Translations under genes and position numbers: made by a program
Origin: Citrobacter youngae ATCC 29220
GTDB taxonomy: Bacteria; Pseudomonadota; Gammaproteobacteria; Enterobacterales; Enterobacteriaceae
DNA: 64,000 bases
Direction of reading: 5' to 3'
Assembly (NCBI RefSeq): GCF_000155975.1
Contig: NZ_GG730299.1
Coordinates: 930,041-994,040 of the forward strand
Shown: positions 9,104 to 18,268 of the stretch, one piece after another
How positions within the stretch are numbered: the stretch's first letter is position 1
How the letters are laid out: each line of letters starts with the position of its first letter
Notes under the pieces: model-generated
What the model saw: only the letters and a program-made list of their open reading frames with translations
Database searches by the model: none
Told to the model about the DNA's origin: nothing

Positions 9104-9721
9104 ATGGCACAGCTATATTTTTACTATTCTGCAATGAATGCCGGTAAGTCGACTGCATTGCTGCAATCTTCGTACAATTATCAGGAACGTGGAATGCGCG
9201 CTGTTGTATATACAGCGGAAATTGATGACCGTTTTGGCACTGGAAAAGTAAGTTCACGTATAGGTCTGTCGTCACCTGCAAAATTGTTTAACCAAAACTC
9301 ATCGTTGTTCGAAGAGATTCGCGCCGAGAATGCGCAGCAAAGAATTCACTGCGTACTGGTTGATGAGTCTCAGTTTCTGACGCGACAGCAGGTTTATGAA
9401 TTATCTGAAGTTGTCGATCGGCTGGATATTCCCGTTTTGTGTTACGGCTTACGCACCGATTTTCGTGGTGAGCTATTTGGCGGCAGTGAATACCTGCTCG
9501 CATGGTCAGATAAGCTGGTTGAATTAAAAACTATTTGCTTCTGTGGCCGTAAGGCCAGCATGGTGTTACGTCTCGATCAGTCTGGAAGACCTTTCAACGA
9601 GGGGGAGCAGGTGGTCATAGGTGGAAACGAGCGCTATGTGTCGGTATGCCGTAAGCATTATAAACAAGCGCAGTCGGAAGGCTCTCTGACTGCGATACAG
9701 GAACGCCACAGCCACGATTAA
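9104..9721 (+). CDS. tdk: Thymidine kinase
   Basis: Tdk phosphorylates thymidine and deoxyuridine with ATP for nucleotide salvage. From the ATG at 9104 (MAQLYFYYS) the protein is 205 residues, the E. coli length. The P-loop is SAMNAGKST (about residues 8-16), the acidic DESQF motif follows in the middle, and a zinc site uses C-x-C (CFCGRK) plus later C and H. An in-frame extension to 8858 exists, but it has no family support. Confidence 0.95.
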   Translation: MAQLYFYYSAMNAGKSTALLQSSYNYQERGMRAVVYTAEIDDRFGTGKVSSRIGLSSPAKLFNQNSSLFEEIRAENAQQRIHCVLVDESQFLTRQQVYELSEVVDRLDIPVLCYGLRTDFRGELFGGSEYLLAWSDKLVELKTICFCGRKASMVLRLDQSGRPFNEGEQVVIGGNERYVSVCRKHYKQAQSEGSLTAIQERHSHD

Positions 9722-9958
9722 CGCTATGCCCTTCCGGGCGCTTTTAAACGCAGGGTAGGCCGGACAACATTCATCAGCGCGTTCTACCCTGTCACACGCT
9801 CTTCTGCCGCCATTCTGGCTCCTTCCCTGAATGTAATCTTCATTAGCCATATTTACAGTGGCTGAGTCAGGTATGAACTCATTTTGACAGCGTCAGACGA
9901 AAAAAAACGGTCCCTGACAGGGACCGTTTATCGTGAGACTAAACCTTATCTGAACGAA
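9722..9958. other. tdk-adhE convergent intergenic region
   Basis: This 237-bp gap contains a GC hairpin directly after tdk (GCCCTTCCGGGC) and an inverted repeat CAGGGTAG (9751-9758) / CTACCCTG (9784-9791) that resembles a decayed REP-like element. The adhE terminator follows at 9900-9930. No gene is supported. Confidence 0.5.
9900..9930 (-). terminator. Terminator of adhE
   Basis: On the minus strand AAACGGTCCCTG pairs with CAGGGACCGTTT and is followed by a T-run (TTTTTTTCG). It is 30 bases after the adhE stop. Confidence 0.88.
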
Positions 9959-12637
9959 TTAAGCGGATTTCTTCGCTTTTTTCTCCGCTTTCGGGGCTGC
10001 TACGGCTTCAGTCTTAGCGGTGGTTTGACCTTCGCTGTACTCACGACCGTAGTAGGTATCCAGCAGAATCTGTTTCAGTTCAGAAATCAGCGGATAACGT
10101 GGGTTAGCACCAGTACACTGGTCGTCAAACGCATCTTCAGACAGTTTGTCTACGTGTGCCAGGAAGTCAGCTTCCTGCACGCCAGCTTCACGGATAGATT
10201 TAGGAATACCCAGTTCAGCTTTGATTTCTTCCAGCCAGCCCAGCAGTTTCTGGATTTTCGCGGCAGTACGGTCACCCGGTGCGCTCAGACCCAGATGGTC
10301 TGCGATTTCAGCGTAGCGACGACGAGCCTGCGGGCGGTCGTACTGGCTGAATGCTGTCTGTTTAGTCGGATTGTCGTTCGCGTTATAACGAATAACGTTG
10401 CTGATCAGCAGGGCGTTCGCCAGACCGTGCGGAATGTGGAACTGAGAACCCAGTTTGTGCGCCATTGAGTGACATACACCGAGGAAGGCGTTAGCAAACG
10501 CGATACCGGCGATGGTTGCAGCACTGTGTACACGTTCACGCGCTACCGGGTTCTTAGAACCTTCATGGTAGGACGCTGGCAGGTTTTCTTTCAGCAGCTT
10601 CAGCGCTTGCAGTGCCTGACCGTCAGAGAACTCAGAAGCCAGTACGGAAACGTAAGCTTCCAGAGCGTGAGTGACGGCATCCAGACCACCGAACGCACAC
10701 AGGGACTTCGGCATATCCATCACCAGGTTGGCATCGACAATCGCCATGTCCGGGGTCAGCGCGTAGTCAGCCAGCGGGTATTTCTGACCGGTTGCATCGT
10801 CGGTAACAACTGCGAACGGAGTCACTTCAGAACCGGTACCGGAAGTGGTGGTGACGGCGATCATTTTCGCTTTCACGCCCATTTTCGGGAACTTGTAGAT
10901 ACGTTTACGGATGTCCATAAAGCGCAGCGCCAGTTCTTCGAAGTGGGTTTCCGGGTGTTCGTACATAACCCACATAATTTTTGCTGCGTCCATCGGGGAA
11001 CCGCCGCCCAGCGCGATGATCACGTCTGGTTTGAAGGAGTTAGCCAGCTCAGCGCCTTTGCGAACAACGGTCAGCGTCGGGTCCGCTTCGACTTCAAAGA
11101 ATACTTCGGTTTCAACACCGGCAGCTTTCAGAACAGAGGTGATCTGGTCAGCATAACCGTTGTTAAACAGGAAGCGGTCGGTCACGATCAGCGCACGTTT
11201 GTGACCATCGGTAATCACTTCATCCAGCGCGATTGGCAGAGAGCCACGACGGAAGTAGATAGATTTCGGAAGTTTGTGCCACAACATGTTTTCAGCTCGC
11301 TTAGCAACGGTTTTCTTGTTGATCAGGTGCTTCGGACCAACGTTTTCAGAGATGGAGTTACCACCCCAGGAACCACAACCCAGAGTCAGGGAAGGTGCGA
11401 GTTTGAAGTTATACAGGTCGCCGATACCACCCTGAGAAGCCGGGGTGTTGATCAGGATACGCGCGGTTTTCATCATCTGACCGAAGTAGGCAACGCGTTC
11501 TGGCTGGTTATCCTGGTCGGTGTACAGGCAAGAGGTATGACCGATACCGCCCATCGCAACCAGTTTTTCAGCTTTATCCACCGCGTCTTCGAAATCTTTC
11601 GCACGGTACATGGCCAGCGTCGGAGACAGTTTTTCGTGAGCAAACGGCTCGCTTTCGTCAACAACCTTAACTTCACCGATCAGAATCTTCGTGGTTTCTG
11701 GTACGGAGAAGCCAGCCAGCTCAGCAATTTTGTAAGCCGGTTGACCAACGATGGCAGCGTTCAGCGCGCCATTTTTCAGGATAACGTCCTGAACCGCTTT
11801 CAGCTCTTTGCCTTGCAGCAGGTAGCCGCCGTGAGTGGCGAAACGCTCACGAACTGCGTCGTATACGGAGTCAACCACGACAACAGACTGTTCAGATGCA
11901 CAGATTACGCCGTTATCGAAGGTTTTAGACATCAGAACAGATGCAACAGCACGTTTGATATCAGCAGTTTCGTCGATAACAACCGGGGTGTTACCTGCGC
12001 CTACGCCGATTGCCGGTTTACCGGAGCTGTATGCCGCTTTAACCATGCCAGGACCACCGGTCGCAAGGATCAGGTTGATATCCGGGTGGTGCATCAGCGC
12101 GTTAGACAGCTCTACGGAAGGTTGATCGATCCAGCCGATCAGATCTTTCGGCGCGCCGGCAGCGATTGCCGCTTGCAGAACAATGTCAGCAGCTTTGTTA
12201 GTTGCATCTTTAGCACGCGGGTGCGGAGAGAAGATGATGGCGTTACGGGTCTTCAGGCTGATCAGCGATTTGAAGATTGCAGTAGAAGTCGGGTTAGTGG
12301 TTGGAACGATACCGCAGATGATACCAATCGGCTCAGCAATAGTAATAGTACCGAAAGTGTCGTCTTCAGACAGCACGCCACAGGTTTTTTCATCTTTGTA
12401 AGCGTTGTAAATGTATTCAGAAGCAAAGTGGTTTTTAATCACTTTATCTTCGACGATGCCCATGCCAGATTCGGCAACGGCCATTTTCGCGAGAGGGATT
12501 CGAGCGTCTGCGGCAGCCAGAGCGGCGGCGCGGAAGATTTTATCGACCTGTTCTTGAGTGAAACTGGCATATTCACGCTGGGCTTTTTTTACGCGCTCTA
12601 CAAGTGCGTTAAGTTCAGCGACATTAGTAACAGCCAT
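9959..12637 (-). CDS. adhE: Bifunctional aldehyde/alcohol dehydrogenase AdhE
   Basis: AdhE converts acetyl-CoA to acetaldehyde and then to ethanol, using two NADH, in mixed-acid fermentation. It forms long filaments (spirosomes). The protein is 892 residues. The N-terminal aldehyde dehydrogenase half carries catalytic Cys246 in NGVICASEQS. A linker follows, then an iron-dependent alcohol dehydrogenase half with the GGGSPMDAAK nucleotide motif and the metal-binding motifs GGLDAVTHALEAY and HSMAHKLGSQFHIPHG. The ATG has a strong ribosome site (AGGAGAG). The roughly 400-bp upstream region is long, as in E. coli, where adhE is redox-regulated. Confidence 0.97.
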   Translation of the reverse strand: MAVTNVAELNALVERVKKAQREYASFTQEQVDKIFRAAALAAADARIPLAKMAVAESGMGIVEDKVIKNHFASEYIYNAYKDEKTCGVLSEDDTFGTITIAEPIGIICGIVPTTNPTSTAIFKSLISLKTRNAIIFSPHPRAKDATNKAADIVLQAAIAAGAPKDLIGWIDQPSVELSNALMHHPDINLILATGGPGMVKAAYSSGKPAIGVGAGNTPVVIDETADIKRAVASVLMSKTFDNGVICASEQSVVVVDSVYDAVRERFATHGGYLLQGKELKAVQDVILKNGALNAAIVGQPAYKIAELAGFSVPETTKILIGEVKVVDESEPFAHEKLSPTLAMYRAKDFEDAVDKAEKLVAMGGIGHTSCLYTDQDNQPERVAYFGQMMKTARILINTPASQGGIGDLYNFKLAPSLTLGCGSWGGNSISENVGPKHLINKKTVAKRAENMLWHKLPKSIYFRRGSLPIALDEVITDGHKRALIVTDRFLFNNGYADQITSVLKAAGVETEVFFEVEADPTLTVVRKGAELANSFKPDVIIALGGGSPMDAAKIMWVMYEHPETHFEELALRFMDIRKRIYKFPKMGVKAKMIAVTTTSGTGSEVTPFAVVTDDATGQKYPLADYALTPDMAIVDANLVMDMPKSLCAFGGLDAVTHALEAYVSVLASEFSDGQALQALKLLKENLPASYHEGSKNPVARERVHSAATIAGIAFANAFLGVCHSMAHKLGSQFHIPHGLANALLISNVIRYNANDNPTKQTAFSQYDRPQARRRYAEIADHLGLSAPGDRTAAKIQKLLGWLEEIKAELGIPKSIREAGVQEADFLAHVDKLSEDAFDDQCTGANPRYPLISELKQILLDTYYGREYSEGQTTAKTEAVAAPKAEKKAKKSA

Positions 12638-13029
12638 AATGCTCTCCTGATAATGTTAAACTTTTTTAGTAAATCATCTGCTCGATACGAGAGTATAGAC
12701 AGACCGACGAAAATTTGTGTAACGGTTTGAAAATCAAACGGTTAATTAACGTCCACTTTACCTTGATTTACTAAAAGAGCTTATACGCAAGCGCCAGTTA
12801 ACTCTAACGCTCTACCTCCAGGGGACGTAAGCAAGGTTACTCACTTCTGAGTAGTAATTGCGTGATCTGGATCAAAATTTCGCAAAGCTGACACCTTTCA
12901 GCAGGCCCTTTTAGCGTTTATCGGTAAGTGTTAAAAAATTGAAGTGGTGAATGCTAATCACATTAGCATATTTAATACATATTAATAACACTAACTATTG
13001 GTAGCGTATTTACGTAGATATACGCAGAT
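12638..13029. other. adhE-ychE divergent control region
   Basis: This region of nearly 400 bp holds the adhE promoter and leader on the minus strand and the ychE promoter on the plus strand. It is AT-rich around 12940-13020. Repeated GCTAATCACATTAGC at 12952-12966 is an inverted repeat (GCTAAT / ATTAGC) that could be an operator or a small hairpin. In E. coli, adhE transcription responds to Cra, Fis, NarL and Fnr, but I cannot place those sites with confidence here. Confidence 0.5.
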
Positions 13030-13041
13030 AGGAGGTGAAGT

Positions 13042-13122
13042 ATGCTGACAAAAGGCGTATCTTCTGCGCGGATTTTATCAATTTTTATGACTCATTTTAT
13101 CCGGCTAACGCTTCGGAGCTAA
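13042..13122 (+). CDS. Putative 26-residue leader peptide upstream of ychE
   Basis: This short ORF is preceded by a near-perfect Shine-Dalgarno (AGGAGGTGA, 13030-13038) at ideal spacing from ATG 13042. It starts MLTKGVSSAR, ends RLTLRS and stops with TAA at 13120-13122, two bases before the GTG start of ychE at 13125. The ychE ribosome site (CGGAG, 13114-13118) lies inside its last codons. The arrangement suggests translational coupling. I do not recognise the peptide. It could instead be a chance ORF. Confidence 0.5.
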   Translation: MLTKGVSSARILSIFMTHFIRLTLRS

Positions 13123-13124
13123 CC

Positions 13125-13772
13125 GTGATCCAAACGCTATTTGATTTTCCTGTTTATTTTAAATTTTTCATTGGGTTATTTGCCCTGGTCAACCCGGTAG
13201 GGATCATCCCGGTCTTTATCAGTATGACCAGCTATCAAACTGCGGCTGCGCGAAATAAAACCAACCTTACGGCAAACCTGTCGGTTGCTATCATCCTGTG
13301 GACTTCGCTGTTCCTTGGAGACGGTATTCTGCAACTTTTCGGCATCTCTATCGATTCGTTCAGAATTGCTGGCGGCATTCTGGTTGTTACTATCGCGATG
13401 TCGATGATTAGCGGAAAGCTTGGGGAAGATAAGCAGAACAAACAGGAAAAATCAGAGACAGCCATTCGTGAGAGTATCGGCGTTGTACCGCTGGCGTTGC
13501 CGCTAATGGCGGGGCCGGGAGCAATCAGCTCGACAATCGTTTGGGGGACCCGATACCACAGTGCGATTAACCTGTTTGGCTTTTTTGTCGCGATTGCGCT
13601 GTTTGCCCTGTGTTGTTGGGGACTTTTCCGCATGGCGCCGTGGTTAGTGCGCCTGCTGGGGCAAACGGGTATCAACGTTATTACGCGTATTATGGGGCTG
13701 TTGCTCATGGCCTTGGGGATCGAATTCATTGTTACTGGAATCAAGTCTATTTTCCCCGGTTTGCTTGCCTGA
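13125..13772 (+). CDS. ychE: MarC-family inner-membrane protein YchE
   Basis: This is a 215-residue protein of the MarC/UPF0056 family with six predicted membrane segments (for example YFKFFIGLFALVNPVGIIP). Its transport substrate is unknown. I use the GTG at 13125 (VIQTLFDFP): this gives the family length and has GGAG six bases upstream. The frame opens at 13035, but those residues have no family match and overlap a better-placed small ORF. It is followed by its own terminator. Confidence 0.92.
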   Translation: MIQTLFDFPVYFKFFIGLFALVNPVGIIPVFISMTSYQTAAARNKTNLTANLSVAIILWTSLFLGDGILQLFGISIDSFRIAGGILVVTIAMSMISGKLGEDKQNKQEKSETAIRESIGVVPLALPLMAGPGAISSTIVWGTRYHSAINLFGFFVAIALFALCCWGLFRMAPWLVRLLGQTGINVITRIMGLLLMALGIEFIVTGIKSIFPGLLA

Positions 13773-13790
13773 TATTCCTCTCCAGCATCA

Positions 13791-13816
13791 ACGGAGCCAC
13801 TTTCGGCTCCGTTTCC
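13791..13816 (+). terminator. Likely terminator of ychE
   Basis: The stem ACGGAGCC pairs with GGCTCCGT around a five-base loop and is followed by a T-rich tail (TTCCTTTC). It lies 18 bases after the ychE stop. Confidence 0.7.
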
Positions 13817-14549
13817 TTTCATTTCATTATCAGTAAAACTTCTCACTAAAGTTGAAAATCAGCATAACAATAATGAAAAATGCTGATGGTTAACTATTTG
13901 CTTATTCATTGATTTTATGGATGTAACGCTCAGCGCCGCGTCAGAGTAGGCACGATGTTGCTGTTATTTTATTAACATCATACTCTGGGGCTTGCTGTGG
14001 GATTATCGAAATGTTATTAGTTATTTCAGCGTTTTTTTTAGATGAATGTGCTAATTAATAATCAATTGTTAAATTTATGTGCATTTTGGCATGGTGTTGA
14101 TACCGGACAGGATAGTCAACCATGGCAATAGCACAATCCATTGATTATTAATGTTTTATTGTCATGAATTTTCATTCGAAAGCCTTTGCCAGTGAGATTT
14201 ATTTCTAATAAAAGAGAATTGGTTAACAAATTTGTAAAATGTATTGGCGGTGAAGAAACGCATTTGGTACTTTCCGGCCAGGTATTTTGCAGAAGATTTC
14301 ACGTTGATGAGAATAATTTTCAGTTGGTTTCTCTCAACAGGATAACAACGTGTTTCCGGCAGGGGAGACACGTAGATAATCGACGCAAGGCGGTCATACG
14401 AATCGCCAGAATAAATAAAGTCGGTGATAGCAAGCAGTAAAACAATAAACCACCTGACGGCAGAAAATCTCCGGTGCCGTACAGGGATCCTGACAGGATT
14501 ACCAGTCTGGTTAAAAAACCAGCCATAATAATGAGGGAGTACAAACACA
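13817..14549. other. Long oppA upstream region
   Basis: This is about 730 bp of AT-rich sequence with no supported gene. A 10-bp stem with one G-T wobble, ACGTGTTTCC (14348-14357) and GGAGACACGT (14364-14373), closed by a six-base loop, lies roughly 180 bp before oppA and may be in the leader. In E. coli the oppA promoter lies within this kind of long leader. The open frames here on either strand lack ribosome sites and look accidental. Confidence 0.55.
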
Positions 14550-14556
14550 ATGACTA
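14533..14556 (+). promoter_or_regulatory. oppA ribosome-binding region with CA-rich GcvB-type target
   Basis: The Shine-Dalgarno GGGAG is followed by TACAAACACA and the ATG. CA-rich stretches at the ribosome site of oppA are the pairing target of the GU-rich region of the GcvB small RNA in E. coli and Salmonella. The base composition fits, but GcvB is not encoded in this window. Confidence 0.45.
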
Positions 14557-16181
14557 ACATCACTAAAAAAAGTTTACTAGCTGCGGGGATCCTAACTGCG
14601 CTAATCGCCGGGAATGCCGCCACGGCGGCAGTTGTGCCAGCGGGTGTGCAGCTTGCTGAAAAGCAGACTCTGGTGCGTAATAACGGTTCGGAAGTTCAGT
14701 CTCTCGATCCACATAAAATCGAAGGTGTACCTGAATCCAACATTAACCGTGACCTGTTCGAAGGTTTATTAATCAGCGACGTCGATGGCAAACCATCGCC
14801 GGGCGTGGCTGAAAAATGGGAAAACAAAGATTTTAAAGTCTGGACGTTCCATCTGCGTAAAGACGCTAAGTGGTCAGACGGTACGCCTGTTACCGCGCAA
14901 GATTTTGTGTATAGCTGGCAACGTTTGGCTAACCCCAATACCGCATCGCCGTACGCCAGTTATTTGCAGTACGGTCATATCGTCAATATTGATGACATCA
15001 TCGCCGGTAAAAAGCCGGTCACCGATCTCGGAGTGAAAGCGATTGACGATCATACTTTTGAAGTGACCCTGAGCGAACCCGTTCCTTATTTCTACAAGCT
15101 GCTCGTGCACTCTTCCGTTTCACCTGTTCCTAAAGCCGCCGTTGAAAAATATGGCGATAAGTGGACCCAGCCCGCTAACATCGTCACCAACGGCGCGTAT
15201 AAGCTGAAGGACTGGGTGGTTAACGAGCGCATTGTGCTTGAACGCAATACGAACTACTGGGACAACGCCAAAACCGTTATTAACCAGGTGACCTACCTGC
15301 CAATTTCTTCTGAAGTGACTGACGTTAACCGCTATCGCAGCGGTGAAATCGACATGACCTATAACAACATGCCGATCGAGTTATTCCAGAAACTGAAAAA
15401 AGAGATCCCGAACGAAGTTCACGTTGACCCGTATCTGTGCACCTATTATTACGAAATCAACAACCAGAAAGCACCGTTCAACGATGTTCGTGTTCGTACT
15501 GCTCTGAAGCTGGCGATGGATCGTGACATCATCGTCAACAAAGTGAAAAACCAGGGCGACCTGCCAGCCTATAGTTTTACGCCTCCTTATACTGATGGCG
15601 CAAAACTGGTTGAGCCAGAGTGGTTCAAGTGGTCACAGGAAAAACGCAACGAAGAAGCGAAAAAACTGCTGGCTGAAGCCGGGTATACCGCTGAAAAACC
15701 GTTGACCTTTGACCTGCTGTATAACACCTCAGACCTGCACAAGAAGTTGGCTATCGCCGCGGCATCTATCTGGAAGAAAAATCTGGGCGCCAACGTGAAG
15801 CTGGAAAACCAGGAATGGAAAACATTCCTCGATACGCGCCATCAGGGTAACTACGATGTATCGCGTGCGGGCTGGTGTGCGGATTATAACGAGCCGACTT
15901 CCTTCCTGAACATGGTGCTGTCCGACAGCTCCAACAACACCGTTCACTATAAGAGTCCTGCATTTGACAAGCTGATTGCCGACACCCTGAAAGTGACAGA
16001 TGAAGCGCAGCGCAGCGAGCTGTATTCGAAAGCGGAACAGCAGCTGGATAAAGATTCTGCGATTGTACCGGTGTATTACTATGTTAACGCCCGTCTGGTG
16101 AAACCATGGGTTGGCGGATACTCCGGTAAAGACCCGATGGATAATATCCACGTTAAAGACTTGTATATTATCAAGCATTAA
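14550..16181 (+). CDS. oppA: Periplasmic oligopeptide-binding protein OppA
   Basis: OppA binds peptides of about 2-5 residues with little sequence preference and delivers them to OppBCDF for import. It is 543 residues long, as in E. coli, and starts with a Sec signal peptide (MTNITKKS, a hydrophobic stretch, then cleavage after NAATAA near residue 27). The solute-binding protein family 5 body is complete. The gene heads the opp operon. A stem-loop after it probably reduces read-through and explains higher OppA levels relative to the membrane parts. Confidence 0.97.
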   Translation: MTNITKKSLLAAGILTALIAGNAATAAVVPAGVQLAEKQTLVRNNGSEVQSLDPHKIEGVPESNINRDLFEGLLISDVDGKPSPGVAEKWENKDFKVWTFHLRKDAKWSDGTPVTAQDFVYSWQRLANPNTASPYASYLQYGHIVNIDDIIAGKKPVTDLGVKAIDDHTFEVTLSEPVPYFYKLLVHSSVSPVPKAAVEKYGDKWTQPANIVTNGAYKLKDWVVNERIVLERNTNYWDNAKTVINQVTYLPISSEVTDVNRYRSGEIDMTYNNMPIELFQKLKKEIPNEVHVDPYLCTYYYEINNQKAPFNDVRVRTALKLAMDRDIIVNKVKNQGDLPAYSFTPPYTDGAKLVEPEWFKWSQEKRNEEAKKLLAEAGYTAEKPLTFDLLYNTSDLHKKLAIAAASIWKKNLGANVKLENQEWKTFLDTRHQGNYDVSRAGWCADYNEPTSFLNMVLSDSSNNTVHYKSPAFDKLIADTLKVTDEAQRSELYSKAEQQLDKDSAIVPVYYYVNARLVKPWVGGYSGKDPMDNIHVKDLYIIKH

Positions 16182-16189
16182 TGGCAAGA

Positions 16190-16227
16190 CGTGGGGCAAT
16201 TATTTTGCCCCACAGTGTCTTTTTTTA
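16190..16227 (+). terminator. Partial terminator between oppA and oppB
   Basis: CGTGGGGCAA pairs with TTGCCCCACA across a short loop, and a T-run follows after GTGTC. Its position just after oppA and before the rest of the operon suggests partial termination or 3'-end protection. Confidence 0.75.
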
Positions 16228-16260
16228 TCGCGCTATTCACGCCTCTTCGAATGAAAAGGG

Positions 16261-16387
16261 GTATACCCTAAATAATTCGGGTTGCAGGAAGGCGGCGACG
16301 CAACGAATCCCCCGAGCTTACGAAAAGTAAGTGACTGGGGTGAGTGAGTAAGCCAACGCGCCTGCGACTTGAAGTATGACGGGTATA
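16261..16387. repeat. ERIC (IRU) element within the opp operon
   Basis: This is a 127-bp imperfect palindrome with GTATACCC at one end and GGGTATA at the other. The core contains AAGTAAGTGACTGGGGTGAG and CGAATCCCCCGAGCTTACG, which match the two conserved arms of the enterobacterial repetitive intergenic consensus (the classic ERIC primer sites). It fills most of the oppA-oppB gap, so it is transcribed. Its right end lies 26 bases before the oppB start codon. ERICs are thought to be mobilised as non-autonomous elements and can alter mRNA stability. Confidence 0.9.
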
Positions 16388-16413
16388 AAGGCACACGCCA
16401 GAAGGTACGGGCA

Positions 16414-17334
16414 ATGTTAAAATTCATATTACGCCGCTGTCTGGAAGCGATTCCGACACTGTTTATTCTTATTACGATTTCATTCTTTATGATGCGCCTT
16501 GCGCCGGGCAGCCCATTCACCGGGGAACGCGCATTACCGCCAGAGGTACTGGCGAACATTGAAGCGAAATATCATCTCAACGATCCCATCTCCACACAGT
16601 ACTTCAGCTACCTGAAGCAGCTGGCGCATGGCGATTTTGGGCCATCCTTTAAATATAAAGACTACACGGTTAACGACCTTGTTGCTTCAAGCTTCCCGGT
16701 GTCTGCCAAGCTGGGGGCTGCGGCCTTTATTCTGGCGGTGCTTGTTGGCGTTAGCGCCGGGGTGATCGCCGCACTGAAGCAAAATACGCGCTGGGACTAT
16801 ACGGTAATGGGGGTCGCAATGACCGGGGTGGTTATCCCCAGTTTCGTGGTTGCTCCCTTATTGGTCATGATATTCGCAATCACCTTGAAGTGGTTGCCCG
16901 GTGGCGGCTGGAACGGCGGGGCGCTGAAATTTATGATCCTGCCAATGGTGGCGTTATCGCTTGCCTATATCGCCAGTATTGCCCGTATTACTCGTGGCTC
17001 GATGATTGAAGTACTGCACTCTAACTTTATTCGTACCGCACGCGCCAAAGGGCTGCCGATGCGGCGAATTATTTTCCGCCACGCGTTAAAGCCTGCGCTG
17101 CTGCCCGTGCTGTCCTATATGGGGCCAGCATTTGTCGGCATTATCACCGGCTCAATGGTGATTGAAACCATCTATGGTTTACCCGGTATTGGACAACTGT
17201 TCGTGAATGGCGCCTTAAACCGTGACTATTCGCTGGTCCTGAGTCTGACCATCCTGGTCGGTACACTGACTATTGTATTTAACGCGATTGTCGACGTGCT
17301 GTATGCCGTTATCGATCCGAAGATCCGTTACTGA
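16414..17334 (+). CDS. oppB: Oligopeptide ABC transporter permease OppB
   Basis: OppB is one of two permeases of the oligopeptide importer. It is 306 residues from the ATG at 16414 (MLKFILRR), with a Shine-Dalgarno AAGGTA upstream. The frame extends upstream into the ERIC element, but that start is not credible. Six membrane segments are visible. The EAA-type loop that docks on the ATPases reads ARAKGLPMRRIIFRHALKPA (about residues 208-227). Confidence 0.95.
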   Translation: MLKFILRRCLEAIPTLFILITISFFMMRLAPGSPFTGERALPPEVLANIEAKYHLNDPISTQYFSYLKQLAHGDFGPSFKYKDYTVNDLVASSFPVSAKLGAAAFILAVLVGVSAGVIAALKQNTRWDYTVMGVAMTGVVIPSFVVAPLLVMIFAITLKWLPGGGWNGGALKFMILPMVALSLAYIASIARITRGSMIEVLHSNFIRTARAKGLPMRRIIFRHALKPALLPVLSYMGPAFVGIITGSMVIETIYGLPGIGQLFVNGALNRDYSLVLSLTILVGTLTIVFNAIVDVLYAVIDPKIRY

Positions 17335-17348
17335 TACTGGAGCTCGCT

Positions 17349-18257
17349 ATGATGTTAAGTAAGAAAAACAGCGAGACGCTGGAGAATTTCAGTGAAAAGC
17401 TGGAGGTCGAGGGGCGCAGCCTGTGGCAGGACGCGCGTCGACGTTTTATGCATAACCGCGCGGCGGTGGCAAGCCTGGTGGTGCTGGTGATTATTGCGCT
17501 GTTTGTTACGCTGGCGCCAATGCTGTCGCAGTTCACCTACTTTGATACCGACTGGGGAATGATGTCCAGCGCGCCGGATATGGAATCCGGGCACTATTTC
17601 GGTACCGACTCATCGGGGCGCGACCTGCTGGTGCGAGTGGCGATTGGCGGGCGTATCTCGCTAATGGTCGGCATAGCTGCGGCGTTGGTGGCGGTCGTTG
17701 TCGGCACGCTGTATGGCTCTTTGTCGGGCTATCTCGGGGGCAAAATCGACTCGGTTATGATGCGTCTGTTGGAAATTCTCAACTCATTCCCGTTCATGTT
17801 CTTCGTGATCCTGTTGGTGACTTTCTTTGGGCAAAACATCCTGCTGATTTTTGTCGCTATCGGGATGGTTTCCTGGCTGGACATGGCGCGTATCGTGCGT
17901 GGACAAACGCTGAGCCTGAAGCGCAAAGAGTTTATTGAGGCGGCGCAGGTGGGCGGGGTGTCTACCGTGCGTATCGTTATCCGTCATATTGTGCCAAACG
18001 TACTGGGTGTTGTGGTGGTCTATGCCTCGCTGCTGGTGCCCAGCATGATCCTGTTTGAGTCCTTCCTGAGCTTTCTGGGTTTAGGGACGCAGGAGCCGTT
18101 AAGTAGTTGGGGCGCGCTGTTGAGTGATGGCGCCAACTCGATGGAAGTATCGCCGTGGCTGCTGCTGTTCCCGGCAGGTTTTCTGGTGGTCACTTTGTTC
18201 TGTTTTAACTTTATTGGCGATGGCCTGCGTGATGCCCTCGACCCGAAAGACCGTTAA
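17349..18257 (+). CDS. oppC: Oligopeptide ABC transporter permease OppC
   Basis: OppC is the partner permease of OppB, 302 residues as in E. coli. It starts with a cytoplasmic N-terminal tail (MMLSKKNSETLENFSEKLE) before the first membrane helix. The EAA loop reads EAAQVGGVSTVRIVIRHIVPN. It lies 14 bp after oppB and is followed by oppD after 11 bp with a clear ribosome site (AAGGAG). Confidence 0.95.
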   Translation: MMLSKKNSETLENFSEKLEVEGRSLWQDARRRFMHNRAAVASLVVLVIIALFVTLAPMLSQFTYFDTDWGMMSSAPDMESGHYFGTDSSGRDLLVRVAIGGRISLMVGIAAALVAVVVGTLYGSLSGYLGGKIDSVMMRLLEILNSFPFMFFVILLVTFFGQNILLIFVAIGMVSWLDMARIVRGQTLSLKRKEFIEAAQVGGVSTVRIVIRHIVPNVLGVVVVYASLLVPSMILFESFLSFLGLGTQEPLSSWGALLSDGANSMEVSPWLLLFPAGFLVVTLFCFNFIGDGLRDALDPKDR

Positions 18258-18268
18258 GGAGTGCCGCC

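Noticed and set aside
10469-12730. A 753-codon open frame on the plus strand antisense to adhE
   Set aside because: It lies over the whole of a strongly codon-biased gene; the translation has low complexity and no recognisable domain. Long antisense frames are a known effect of biased codon use.
14162-14623. A 153-codon minus-strand frame across the oppA start
   Set aside because: It overlaps the oppA signal peptide and ribosome site and has no ribosome site of its own.
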